From: Plasmodium malariae
Taxonomy: Eukaryota > Apicomplexa > Aconoidasida > Haemosporida > Plasmodiidae
DNA: 64,000 bases
Direction: 5' to 3'
NCBI RefSeq assembly: GCF_900090045.1
Contig: NC_041782.1
Span: 2,509,001-2,573,000, forward strand
Position numbers and translations under genes: made by a program. Of the stretch, positions 11,466 to 25,292 are shown in pieces. The notes beneath the pieces are model-generated. The model was given only the letters and a program-made list of their open reading frames with translations, was not told the origin of the DNA and did not search any database. The first letter of the stretch is position 1. Each line of letters opens with the position of its first letter.

Positions 11466-14400
11466 AATAAGCCTAATTTTTTTCATAATATCGTTAATTT
11501 TTTTGGCAAGGAAGACATTTAAGATGTAATAACAAGATAGGTAGTATACTTAACATTATTACATGCATAAAAAATGTATATATAAATACTTAATTTTTAT
11601 AATAGCTCCTACATATATATAACTATTTTGATATAAAATATAAAAGATATGTTGTTAAACCTTATTGAATTTTATTAATAAATTTTTTAAATATTCAATT
11701 AATGATTAAGTTGAAAATAATTTAATATTTCTAAATAATATATATGTGTTTTTAAAAATATTTTTTATGTAAAGCATATAAATGTTCTATAAAATTCATA
11801 TAAAATGTTTCAGCTAATATTATTATGTTAAATTAGTATGAACACTTATATTTTGAAAACTAAAAAGTTCACTTAATTTATTTTCATTTTTTTTACGTTT
11901 TTTTTAGATAGATATTGTTTTTTCGTGAACTAATTAAAAGAAATGTGCTTTGTTTTAAATTAAATGTAAATGTCTTTTTTGTACATAATATAAAGAAAAG
12001 AACAAATTTTTTTTTTATCATTTTGAAAAAACAAATTTAATTAATATTTGTTATAAATGTTATCATTATAAATGTATTATAATACCTATTTACTGCAAGT
12101 ATATTTTTGACGTGTTTAAATTTTAATTGGTTTAAAAGTGAAATTAAAAAATATATAATAGAAAAACATTGTTCATAAGAATGAATTATTTATAGTTTTT
12201 TATTAATTTTGAGAATTGCAAATACATGTGGCTAAATAAATATCACATATACTTAATATTTTTCTTACTAAAAATATCCTTTTAACAAAATTTTATAAGA
12301 ATTATATAAATGCATATTGTAAAGTGATATAATATATAAACTATTTCCATTGTTACTTTCTGTTATTGAAACATTATACAGGGGCTACTGTACTAAGTTC
12401 AATAGTATAGTGTTTTCTCTACAAATGTATTTTTCTATGTTTTGTCATTATTATTACTTAAAAATAATTTATATTTATCTAAAGGTTTAATTATAATTAA
12501 CCTAAACGAAAATAAAAAATTCTTTTTCTGTAATCTCCTAAGTATAGATAATTCATTTTATTCTTTTACTATTATGTAGGTTCCTCTATATGTATTAGGT
12601 GAAAAGAGTTAATAATATCTTAGAGGGATTACATAATATGTAAATTATATGTTATGAATTACCAATATTTTGATACTAATAATTTAGCTCTTTTAATATA
12701 AAATATTATAAATATATAATCAATGTAAATTACTCTTTATATACAAACAGATATTCCTATTTTTTGTTATTAATTTTATAAGATATAATATGTTTGAATA
12801 AATGTTTTATCGTGCGCCCATAATATTTTAAAATAAATAAATAAGTAAATAAACATATTGTATAAAATTTATATATGAGTACATTACATTATTGCTTTTA
12901 TTATGACAAATTATCTTATTCATGAATTCAAACATAATTGAAAGTTATATATATCTTTTTTAATTATAGTATTTATATACATTGATAATTTCATTTATTG
13001 GACTTGAAATGTATATATAATTGTTAGTCATTTACATGTATATTTATGAAATAAAAAAGTCATACTGGCATATGAAGAATGACTCAATGAAAAATTCATA
13101 TTAAACATAATAAAAATTTAAATAGAATATATATATTATTTTTTTTTACTTATCAGCTAATATTAAATATAACAGTATGCTATTAAAATATTTATTTTTA
13201 ATTACATAATATATATATTTATTTAATGAATTATGTTATGAATAAAAATTACTTTTTTTTAACAAAATTTTTTCAATTTTACATAGAATATTTTTCATCA
13301 GAAATAACCTGTATGTGTAATGATTCATCGTGCGTTCATTTTCAATGAAACCAAATGTATATTACAACAGAAAATATACTATAATATTTTTTTTGGGGGG
13401 GTTTTACTACATATCTTATATTTTTTTATATATAGAAATTTATAAAATAAAGTACAAATAGGAAAGAAAACATACATTGTTTTTTTTATATATAAATATT
13501 TATTTTGATAAAAGGTATTAAAATATATCATAGAACAATTTCAAAAATTCGTTATGTAGTATTTTACGGTAGATAATAATGTAAACTCATATTTTCATTT
13601 GAACATTAGACATGTTATTCACTTTTATATTTATAAATGAACATGCGTTGATAAAAAAGTGAAATTATAAGAAAATATAAAATGATTTTTTCGAATTAAT
13701 ATATAATAATATTTATCACATCTTAAATGAAAATTTTGTAGCAGAAAATAGTAACATGAACTCATTTTTTTTTTTTTCTTCTATTTAGTTAATCCGTTAT
13801 GGAATTAATGAAAATAAAAAATATATAACTTATTAATATATTCTTGTGTATTTAAATAACAATATAAGAAGTATAATACTATTTATGATTATTAATATTG
13901 TGTATGTATTGGTATGTGATGCCATAAGTTATAAAAATATTTTTATTTTGTATTAATAAATTATTGACAGTAATTAATGCAAATAATGCACATATATTTT
14001 TTGGATTATGGTGTATTAAAATAATCAATCTAAATTATAAAATAATTATAAAAAATTTTCCATTTAAAATAATAATTATCTTATATTTTTACTAAAACCA
14101 AGTACTTGAATAACTAAAATAAAATAACATAAAAACATTCTAAAATAGTATTACATTCTAAAAATTTTATTTACACTGTAATTAACATAAATTTTTCAGA
14201 TGGACTAAAGATTAGAAAAAATTTTCGATGAAGACATTAAATTAATTAAAGCCTTTCATTTTGTGTGAAGCTATATTTTAATTTTAGTAGAGTAACATCT
14301 ATATAAAATCTTTGTAGTTATTTGAATTAGAATTTTTATTACACGTCATTTATACTTGTAAAAATAAGAAAATCTAAAATATCTCAGTAGTCCGTAGAAT

Positions 14401-15740
14401 ATATTTTATGTTTACTTTTTGTTATGTATATTATTTTTATTTCACTAAAGAAACAAAGAATATTAAATTTTTAAAATTATTAATAATTCCAAAAATAAGG
14501 ATCATAATTTTTGTTCTAAAAGTTCAAAATTTTATTAATTATTGTTCCACAACTCATTTGTACCAGAATTCACATAATTCTGGAAAACTGTAAATTGTTA
14601 CCTGCACTTAATGTAGCTAAGAAAAAAAATTATATTTTTTATTTTATTTTAAATTATTTTTTAAAATAACTGAATTTTACCTTATAAAAAAATTAATTCT
14701 TTCAAAAATATGATTTATCATTATTTAAAAAAATAAGACATCTTTTATGGAATTAGTTTATTTTTTATCAAACTTCTTTTAGCAACACAGTTAAATTTAG
14801 TAAAACATATATTCATTTATTCTGTATTTTTTTTATTACATGCTTTTAAGTAACTTATAAAACGTTTAAATTTACATCAAAGTTTATTTCATTAGAATAA
14901 TAATGGAATAGTAAATAGAATTAAATTATTTCATTTTCATTATGAATTTTTTAAACTTTTGAATTAATAAAGTAGTAAAAATAAGTTCTTTAATAGGGAA
15001 TATATTTTATTTTGTCAACACTTACAATTGTACTTTTAAAGGTAATTCAAAATATTAAAAGTGCATTACTTACATTTTTTGGAGAAAATTGTATTATAAT
15101 ACATGCCTAATAATATTAATGGAAACGAATATTTACTAAATTTACTTATTAGTAAAAAAAAAAAAAAAAAGATAATACAAATTCAAAAAATAATATTTTA
15201 GTACTATTTTACAAAATTAGTAAAGGACATATTTATATTTAATTTAAATTTGAAACAATTTGTTTAAATTAATCTTTAATATAATAAGCATTTGGAACTA
15301 GTTGAAAACATATATAGAATTTTTTGTGGTCATAAATATAAAATAACTCATTAAATCAGCGACATTGTATCAAATGTGATTTTCTATATGTATTTCAATG
15401 CATATAATTACAAATATATTGTACAAACTTGCACATAAACGTACTACGTATACATTTATACTATATTTTTTGTTAGAGAATAAAGCCTTCGTTAAAATTA
15501 CTTTATATAAATTTAAATATTTGCATAAAATACTATGTTTACAAAGAATATTTATATATATATTAAAATTACATACATTAAATTAATTTGAAACAAATGT
15601 AAATAATAAAAATGGTTTAATACTAACACTTGCATATATTATTCATATATGTTTTTATTAGTGTGTGTAAATATATGTAATATACGTAGTAAGTAATAAT
15701 AATTTTACTATTTGCCTGTACATTATTTAAATATGTTATA
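11466..15740. other. AT-rich intergenic sequence
   Basis: No gene is supported. A run of seven G at 13395-13401 stands out in this composition, and there is a poly-A run at about 15155-15170. Two 61-62-codon open frames (14408-14593 and 15398-15586, plus strand) lack a signal exon, export motif or family landmark. Confidence 0.55.
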
Positions 15741-16598
15741 TCATTTACTACGAATAATCATAATTTTAAATTTTGTTTTTATGAAACCAACATATTCTTT
15801 AAAACTAGGGTTTATGTTACTTGCTCGTGTAGCTGTATATTTTATATCTTTCAAAAACATATATATTATAATAAATAAACTTGTAAGAGTAAATGCTAGA
15901 ACAATAAATACATATATAAAGTTAATAGGTATACAACAAATATAAAATCTACATATCAAAACTAAAAAAGATGGAAAATACGAGGGAAAAATATTTATAA
16001 TCAAGGTCTTGAATGTTTCTAATTTATTAGCTTTTTTATTATTTTTAAAATAATTATCTAAAAAAGCTAGAAACTTAAATATTTTAGCTTCTAGGAGTGC
16101 GTCCACTTTTTTAAATGTGTATAAATTAAAAGTATGATCTAAACTTTTCTCTTCCATATTTGATAATTCGATTTTTTCTAATTTTTCGTTCTCTAATGTC
16201 TCATTATTTTCATTATTTGAAATACACTATATTACATCTATACTCGTGGGTTGTTACTATTTCAGCTCAAATTCAGATAACAATAATGATGTAGTTCTTA
16301 AAGTTAAGGAATTATGCAACTTGAGTTTTTTCTCCATTAATTTAATAAAATTATTCAAAGAAAGAAGAGAAAACATAAATATTTATATTATTCATGTAAA
16401 TAGATATTTATATAATATAAAACATGAATCTTGGAAAAAAGAAGAAAATAAAATAAGAGGATACAAAAATAATAATGAAAAAAATTAAAATATTCATTTT
16501 TATTATTTTTTTACGTTGCTTTTCTAGAAACTGCATCTCCAAAGTAGAACAAAAGTAAATTTTTTGATTAAAATAAAAAACTTACGTTTTTCTTCCAT
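15741..16598 (-). pseudogene. Plasmodium exported protein, minus-strand pseudogene (hidden signal exon, four in-frame stops)
   Basis: Exon 1 occupies 16515-16598 on the minus strand (28 codons, starting MEEKRKFFILIKKFTFVLLW) and is followed by donor GTAAAA. Codon 25 is TAG where relatives have a Tyr or similar residue (positions 16526-16524). The best acceptor in phase gives exon 2 as 15741-16331. Exon 2 has stops at 16259 (TAG), 16256 (TAA) and 16229 (TAG), then an open run of more than 150 codons with a Glu/Asn/Lys-rich section, the block VDALLEAKIFKFLAFLDNYF, and two hydrophobic segments (about FPSYFPSFLVLICRFYICC and FVIVLAFTLTSLFIIIYMFL-like sequence). An overlapping plus-strand frame at 15712-15945 is its antisense shadow. 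The acceptor choice is an inference from reading frame. It shares its core block with the broken gene at 10628-11465. Confidence 0.78.
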
Positions 16599-19500
16599 TG
16601 CGATAATTTTTTAGTGTTGTATTAAACTATGTAGGAAAAATGTTAATTAATTTTTTATATCGTTAATATAAAAGGTGCTATTATATGGTTCAATATAATA
16701 TGTTTTTAATATTTTCCTCTCTATTTATTTTTTGAAAGGACTTTATTATAGCCATTTAATTAATATTAATTTATAGAAAAAGAATTGCAAGATTAAAAAC
16801 AATATATATCATATTATATGTTGCTAAAGATATTTATGGATATAAAGTTAAAATAATTTAATTGAAATAATTTTATGTAAAATGTATATAGTATATAAAT
16901 TTATTATTCCATTTAAGAGTAATTTAAAATTTTTTGTTATAATATTGGAAGTATATTAAAATAAAATAAAAGGACGCACAAACTGAATAATCTGAAGTGT
17001 TTGATATTAAATTTAAATTATAAGAGACATTGAATATATATATATCGACATTATATATTATTAAAAAAAAGTAATCTACAAAACTTAATTACTTTTAAAT
17101 AACAATTTTAATTTTAGGAAATTATATTTTATTATCCGTTGATATAGTTTATTAAAATAAAATTATTTATTTAAAAAATAATAAACGAATAAAATAGGAT
17201 TTATATCTTATATAACATAATAGCTACAAGTTAAGCAGCTATGTAAACTTTGGTAACATTTGTTCGTTAGACACAGCATTTTAATAAAAATTAATTCATA
17301 CCATTTGCTAATTAATACTTCATAATTTCTATAAACTTCTATAAAAAATTTCTTTTTCTTTTTTTGTTAAAATTATGGAACGCCATAAGTGGGCATATAT
17401 ATTTTTTATAACTATTTATCAATAGTATACGCTAATAAATGCATAATTTTTTATTTTGTCTCATCGCCTGTGGAAATATATACGTTTATATATTTATATG
17501 AAAAACTAATAAAAAAATATTATAGATTAAAAAAGTATACATAATATTAGAATATACGTAGACATTACATACAACAGTAGTAATTCTAAAAAAATTTCAT
17601 TATTTAATAACTAAAAGTAACGTATAGAGATATATTGTTAAATCATATGCAGGGGTTATAATTTTAAAATTATGAATAATCTTTATTAATTAATTTGTTT
17701 AATAATTTAGAACAAATTATACACTAATTTAATTTATTTTTATCCTTTATATTTATATATTATCTAAGGAGAATATATTGAGAAAATTTTCGGAGTAAAC
17801 ATAATAAATACATAAATAAGATATAATATGAAGAATACATTAATAGAAATAATATAATGCATCCCAATATTTTAGATGTTTACATATTTTAATAAGAAAA
17901 TAAGTAACTTTAAAAATATTAAGTATGGATTATATACTATTTAAAATGTTTAAAATGAATTCTTCTTAACATTTAATGTATTTTATTTAACAAAAAAATG
18001 TTATAACAAAACAAAAGAAAGAATATTTCTAAAATAAAAAAAATTAATTATATACTATATTAAAAACAAAAAACAATAGTATTTTAATATAATTTCAGAA
18101 ATATCTATATATCGTGTTTTCATTTAGAAAAGGAAGCATATTTAGTACTTTTTATAAAACTTCTTTTTATTTTATTGTATTTCATTTAATCTTATATAAA
18201 GAAATTATTTATTTAAAAATTAACCTAAATGGTTTAAACATTTATCTATTTATAGGTCTTAATATATTAAAATTATTAAAAAAAATCGAGAATAAAAGAA
18301 AATAATATAAACAATTATTTTACAGTAAAAGGTATTCTTAGAAAAAAAGCCTCTCAACGCTCTTATATTTACAACTGAATAAAAATTAAATTTCAGAATA
18401 ATATTAAGATGAGCTATTATAATAAAAGTTAACATTTTAAAGTATGTAAAAATTTTATTATTTCAGATAATTAAATATTTAAAAAGAATGTATTATGGTA
18501 TTGTGAAATGTACAATTATTTTCTTCTATATTACATTTGTACCTTTTCCATTACATAGTAATATATTAACGAGAAAAAAATAATAGTATTACAAAATTAA
18601 TTATTTACATTTTTTTGTAAGTAATTTTTAGCAATATAAAATATTAGTTTTTACGTGCATTTTAAATAATGTGTGTTCAATATAATTACATAATATCTTA
18701 AAGGTTTTGGAGATAAAATTAAAGCACATGGTACAAATCTCATATACGTAAAATGAATGAATGTATCCTTTTTATGTACATTTCTTATAATAAAATAATT
18801 TTATTTGTTTTTCCAAAATAACTTAAACCATTATATTTGTTAAATTTGAAGAAATACATTGAAAAAACGTATATTTACATTAGAATATTGCAGTTATGTA
18901 TATATTTTTATTTGTTATATTTAGTAAATTTTTTTTTTTTTATTATGCATCCTATATTTTTTTTTTTGTAAAAGTATGATATTTTACTATTTATTTTCTT
19001 GTAATACTTATTACTAGAATGCTTTGAATATTTACATATAAATTATTTCTTATTAAAGATTGCTTTAAAATAACACTGTACCGCAATTAATATATATTTA
19101 ATTATGTATCAAATAATAAAATTAATTATATTGTATGTACATTTTTTGTATTCTTTGCTTTATATTTATTAATATAATTATCTTTTATGATTTATGTTTT
19201 ATTAAAACAAAAATTTTCGAGATTTTTATGATTATTTATCTGAATAAATTGATTAGCATGATATGTAAATTTTTTAATTATTGAAAATACACTCCATATT
19301 ATATAAGTAAATAAAGTTTAGATATTTTAACCAACTATAAATCTGGTCAAATTGTAATCTTATTAATTTTAGTTTAAATTTCATTTTTTTATGTTTTTAA
19401 AATAAGATTTAAGTACCTATTTTATGGCCTTTTAACAATATTATTATCTAATTCTAAATAAAATCACTATTGAAATGGTATGAATCATTTAATTTTTTTT

Positions 19501-21329
19501 TTTAATTTGCTAAGTTTTTCAATTATTTATATTAATATGTTCAGCACTTCTCTATGACATATAATTAAAAAATTACTAATTAATGCATTTGCTCAAAAAT
19601 TTTTATTAAAATGTTTTCTATCTTTTTTTTTATATCTTATTGAATGGGAAAATTGAGATAATAATGATTCTAATAAATTCATTTCTGAATATTTTATAAT
19701 AATATATTTAATTATTCATAAAAAGTGTGAAAACGATTAAAATTATATAAAACTATCATGTTATTTATTTGTTGATAATTGTAAAAAGTGATATGATATT
19801 TTTATTGGAGAAAAAGTGAAAAAAATAAAAAAACACCTTATCAATATATAATTTTTTTTAAAATCATAATACTATCATTTACTGCTAGTAGTATAATGTG
19901 AGACAATAAAAAAAAAAATGAAACATATGAAAATATATAATTACAAATCTGGGTAAAATAATTCTTTATAACTACAAAAAATAAAAATAAAATGATCTTC
20001 ATTAATTTCTTTTTATAGCGTAATATCAGTTCTATAAAAATCATATTAATACTTATCAACATAATTTACAGACTTATTTTTTTCATGTTAAAAATATAAA
20101 AATGAGTGTCCTTTGTCATTATTTTTACTCTTTTAAAGATATTTTTGAAAATTTCCTCTGTGAAAAATAATTTATTGTACCCATGCATTTAATGTAATAT
20201 ATATATTTATATATAATAGTATCAACACCATTTCAAAAACTTCTTAAATTGTGACTATTGAAATAAAGAATAATGTAACATTATAATTTTGTATTCATGA
20301 TAAAATGGAGAGTACAGAGCATATAATGTTTTTATAAAATGTAGATTACTTTTTAACTAATATAAATATCACCAATTATGTTTCGTAATAATAGATATTT
20401 TTTAGCCTCTCAAATACTATTAAGTTATAGTTTATTAATTTTACTTTTTTATACTTTTTTTCTTCAATTAATTTAAATTTAAAATTTGCAATGTTAATTA
20501 AATCAGACATGATAAAAAATATAAGTATATTTTTATGATTTTTAAAAGATGCTAAATGGAATAATTAGTAGTATCAGTATTTAAAATTCAACATATATAT
20601 ATCATCTCTAAATAAAAAAAAAATTATTATATTCTTATATATAAATACATATCTATAACTACATTTTTTTAAATACTTATATAGGCTTATTAGTTAAGTG
20701 TACCATTATAAAATAAGGTTTATAATTGTGTATCATAAAATAATTTGCATCATTATTTATAATTTATAGTTTTCTATAAGGTGTTTGTCAGTATTTTTTT
20801 GCATAGCAAAAAAATTCCCATAAGAAAATTCATTTTGCATAGATAATACATTGCTAATTTTCATCTTATTCCATTCAATATTAAAAATTCTTATTATATG
20901 TAATAATAATAGATAAACCAAAATGCAATATTAAATGAGAATTAAAGAGCTAATCTAAGGGATAAATACTTATTTACATCTTATAATATACAGAATTGAA
21001 GAATATATCTACAGATTATAAAACACTATACATTATGTACATAAATTATATTCTTAAATTTTTTTTCTTTAATTTAATTACCATATAATGAAGTATATTT
21101 GCAAAATTTAGAAGGAAATGTATAGATAAAATTCATATTTATTATTAAAATTTTTAAGCGTTCACTATTTATGTGCTACTTTTGTTATGAATAATAATAA
21201 TACGCTTTTTCATTAACAAAAGCATGAATTGATGTAATTTATATATTCTGTTTAATTTTCATAATATAATGTTATAAAGAATTCCTGTATGTAAATATGT
21301 AAAGAATTGATTAATGAGAAAAAAAAAAA
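16599..21329. other. AT-rich intergenic sequence
   Basis: No gene is supported on either strand. Open frames at 18114-18305 (+) and 19841-20062 (-) are hydrophobic, AT-driven and have no exon partner or family landmark. A poly-A run lies at about 21319-21333 at the right edge. Confidence 0.55.
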
Positions 21330-23760
21330 AAAAGAAATAACGACGGCTTAGATTATATGTTAGATAAAAGTAATGAAAAATTTAAAACTTTTTGTAAAAA
21401 TACATCAACAAACTTAATCAAATTATATAGTTTCTATGATGAATAAAAGTTTGTACAAATCAATGATATTATTTCCAACATTAGTTTTTTGATGAAGAAA
21501 ACATTAGGAACTAATAGGAATTATATCAATATAGATGATGTTAATAAAATTTTTGTAGAAGTGAATAGTTCGAATTCAAAACTTTTACTGAGTATACTAT
21601 GTTATTTTTATGCAATCAATTATGTTGAAACAGGGGAATATTAGTAAAAATTGCGTTATTATTTAACAAATTTAGAATTTAGGAGAACTAAAATTGATGG
21701 TATGTATAATAAAATGGGTACTTACTGGAAATAAATCACTCACAATAAAAAATTATATAAAAATTTTGTAGATAGAATTTATATATATTGTAATGATTAT
21801 CATCATAATGATAGGTGTAAAGATTATATTAAATGTAATGCTATGTATAATCATTTTATAAGGTATTAAAAAATAAAAATGATATCATTTTAATGTTCTC
21901 CAGAGTTAATTTATAAAGATAGACAAACATAAATCTACTTTTAATAATTTTAAAAATATTATAGAAAAAACAAAGAAAAAGGATGAATTAGCTGAGGTTA
22001 ATTTATATTGTCCTATATTTTCATAAAAATGTAATAAATTAATATGAAACTCTCTTTCAATTTCTCCTTAAATCGTTGTTAAGATTAATGAAATATTTTT
22101 CAAACTTATTTTTTCTTATTAAGTAAAAATAAATTGTACTTTGAATTACAGAATGTTACATAATTATATATTATTAAATATTTTAAAAACTTCAAAATAT
22201 AAATTAAATGTATTATATGTTTTTTACATTTTTCATTTATATAACAGCTATTTGAAGTGGAGTTATGGTTTCATAAGAAAATACAAAAATAGTTACTGTA
22301 ATATTAAGGAAAAGTATACGAATAATATATTAAACCACGGTAGAGAAGAAGCCAACTTAATTTTACAAAAAATATCATCAAATATAGATTGCTGTAGTAT
22401 ATGAGATATCCTAAACACATGTCACATGTAATAATTATAGGCTGATAACAACAATATTGAAAATATGCAATTAGGGTTTTGTATACAATTCTATTCAACG
22501 GAAAAAAAAAAGGCAAAAGACAGATAATTGAATATATAAAAAGAAGAACAGCAAAAGATACTGTTGAATAAAATGATATACAGACGTTAATATATTTTTG
22601 AGAAATTAAAAGGTATAAATAAATTACACACTTCTTTGTTGACATGTAAAATGGAGAATACACTTTATATAAATATTTACCAAGGAAAAGAAATGAATGT
22701 AATGAATAGTTTTTTCGTGGTTATTTGTTGATATATTATACATGATATAAATATTAAAATTTATAGATATGTTATTAAAAATTATTCGAAAAAAGTAAAT
22801 GCAAATAAACTTTTAAGTCCTTTTAATATCATTTATAGAGTTCACATATTTATTTAATAAATGTTATGTAAACAATAGAACAATATAATATGTAAAAGAA
22901 AAGAGGAATGACACGTTCTATATATGAAGTACCTGATTATTGATACTCGTAATATACAGTTAACTGTATGAATATATTAAATGAAATAAGTCTTTAATAA
23001 ATAAATACATCAAAGAAATGTATAATCTAGAATGATCGAATTTATAAAGGAAACATTAATAAATGTTATATTTTTTAAAAATATAAAATTTTGAGGTAAC
23101 CTTGTGTAAAGCAAAAGAATAAAATCATATTCTTCTAATATTATTAATATTTAGGTCTTATATTACGCAAGTGTACGTAAACATATGTAAGCAGTGAATA
23201 TTATGAATGTATGCTTCATATAATTGACAAATTAAAAAAAAATATATGTCAATGAGAAATATACATCCGAATATTATAACGTTATAAAAAAAGAACAAAT
23301 AATGATAGTTTATATGATGGTATAATTAATATATTCATTAAAAAAATATAATTCTTCATGAACAAATTAGCAGATTAATTAGTAATGACATAGATAACTA
23401 TATATAAACTTGTAACTAAGATTTACCGTATTGCTAACAAATGAAAAAAGAATAATAACATTTTGTTAGAATAAATTTAATGGATTTTTATTATTTTTTA
23501 AACAAAATATTTTTGTTAAAAAAATTAGTAATATATATTATTGTGATATTAACACTATAACAAATTAAAGTAATAGAATATTAATAAAAAATGTATTTAT
23601 AAAAATATTATAAATGAATATTATATGGCATTTATAAATGATTACAAAATTGCTGAAAGGTTAATATGAGTATGCAAAAGAACATTTTCACATATAAGTG
23701 TGCAATGAGGAATATATTATGTACAATAACAACAAAAGAAATTGTTTATATATGTTTTAA
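21330..23760 (+). pseudogene. Heavily decayed multigene-family gene(s), PIR-like appearance
   Basis: Coding-like protein text can be followed on the plus strand through several stops and frameshifts. From about 21348 one frame reads LDYMLDKSNEKFKTFCKNTS up to a TAA at 21444, then stays open for 65 codons to TAG at 21642 (including NINIDDVNKIFVEVNSSNSK-like text). Another frame carries a Cys-containing section at about 21765-21866 (YIYCNDYHHNDRCKDYIKCN). Further right, around 23190-23250, is EYYECMLHIIDKLKKNICQ. The spaced Cys, Tyr and Lys residues recall the extracellular part of PIR proteins, but no diagnostic membrane segment or C-terminal exon is seen and the span is long for one PIR. More than one relic may be present. 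The open frames at 22141-22404 (+) and 22304-22663 (-) lie inside and are not separate genes. Family assignment is uncertain; that it is decayed coding sequence is better supported. Confidence 0.45.
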
Positions 23761-25292
23761 TTTTTTTTTATATTAATATAAATAATTTAATATGTGAAAA
23801 TTAAAAGAATTCGATTATAAGATCATCAATAAAAATTTTCAAAAAATAATAAATAACAAATTTACTAGATATAACAATATATATCTGAAATTATGTAATA
23901 AATATATAATTATGTTTATTTTTGTTCAATTATTTATAATAATTAAAAAGTTGTATTTTATATTTAATAATTTTCTTTCTTTTAAATTTATTATTTTTTT
24001 TTGTAAAAAAGTACTATGAAATTTTTATTATTCGGTTAATTTTTTGTACATAAATATAAATTTATAATTGTAACTCTGTCACAAACAATGAATAATAAAA
24101 TTATTAAAATATATTTTTACTAATATATATTTTATATAAAACCGCATATTCATTTAACTTATAATTTTATTTATTTTTTTTTTTATAAACATTTTCTATG
24201 CACAATACTTGTTTAAAAAGAAAAAAAAAAATATGTATATTCGTTGCGAATTGTTTATAAAAAATATTAATTAAAATAAGAATGATCTTCAAAATATCTA
24301 TTGATATTCTATATTAATTAAATAGATATAATGTACTTAATATTTATTTGTAAATATATCTTGAATTATTTTTTAAATTATTTATTTTGAATCCATTGTG
24401 TATATGTCAATTTTAATTTGAATTATTTGGTATTTTTACGTCAATAAATGTAAATATTTATTTATATGATTAAAGCACGATAAAATAGATAATTTTTAAA
24501 TTCATTAATTCACTAATTAATAATAAATATACTTTCGAATATACGCAATTTATAATAATTGTAAATTTAAAATTAAGAAGTAAAGCTCTTTAATATACAC
24601 ATTTTGAAATATGAAATTTTTAATGAATTATATAACAATATAACATTTTAGTACTTAATAATGGAATATTATATTTTGTCCTTGAATTTATTTAAGTTCT
24701 TATAGTATATATTATTACTGATATAAAAATATTCTTTTTTTTTCATTACTTTTTCAGTTTATTTTTATAATTAAAGACATATAAGGATAATATTTTACAA
24801 ATTCATTTTATAAATATCAGTGCTAATAAGAAAAAATAATTAAAATTCGTAATTGCATTCTTAATATTTAGGGTTATATATACATATATGCATTAAAAAT
24901 ATTTCTTAATTTTAGGTAAATCCAGTGTTTCTAAATGTTGCGTTACAATTTTTATTGCAAATGTGTTAAATAAAAAGTATTTAATTCCTTTACTACTAAT
25001 TCATTAGTTTGTACTTTTTGAATATTTATGAATAATTCTATATAATGTGTTTTAATTAAAGTTAATTTTTTATAAATGTTTTTTTAATCAAAATTTAAAT
25101 ATAATATTTTTAAACTGTCTTACTATACATTGTAAAGTAATTTACAATTACATACTTTTTAATGAATATTTAAGAATAAATCGAAAAGAAAAAAAAGTAA
25201 AGGAATAAATATAACACTTTTTACCATTAGAAACATTATATTATTGTTAATTTTTTTATAATGAATATATTATAATATTAATAATCTGTATT
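23761..25292. other. AT-rich intergenic sequence
   Basis: No gene is seen. The sequence is plain AT-rich flank upstream of the second fam-l pseudogene. Confidence 0.6.

Noticed and set aside
15712..15945. 77-codon plus-strand open frame
   Set aside because: Antisense shadow of the two hydrophobic segments of the minus-strand exported pseudogene at 15741-16598.
16246..16488. 80-codon plus-strand open frame and a small signal-like frame beginning at 16475
   Set aside because: Both overlap, in antisense, the intron and exons of the minus-strand pseudogene whose signal exon is at 16515-16598; no splice partner exists on the plus strand.
19841..20062. 73-codon minus-strand hydrophobic frame
   Set aside because: No exon partner or family motif; explained by base composition.
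22304..22663. 119-codon hydrophobic minus-strand open frame
   Set aside because: Composition is that of reverse-complemented Lys/Asn-rich coding text; there is no signal exon or family motif, and the plus strand explains the region better.
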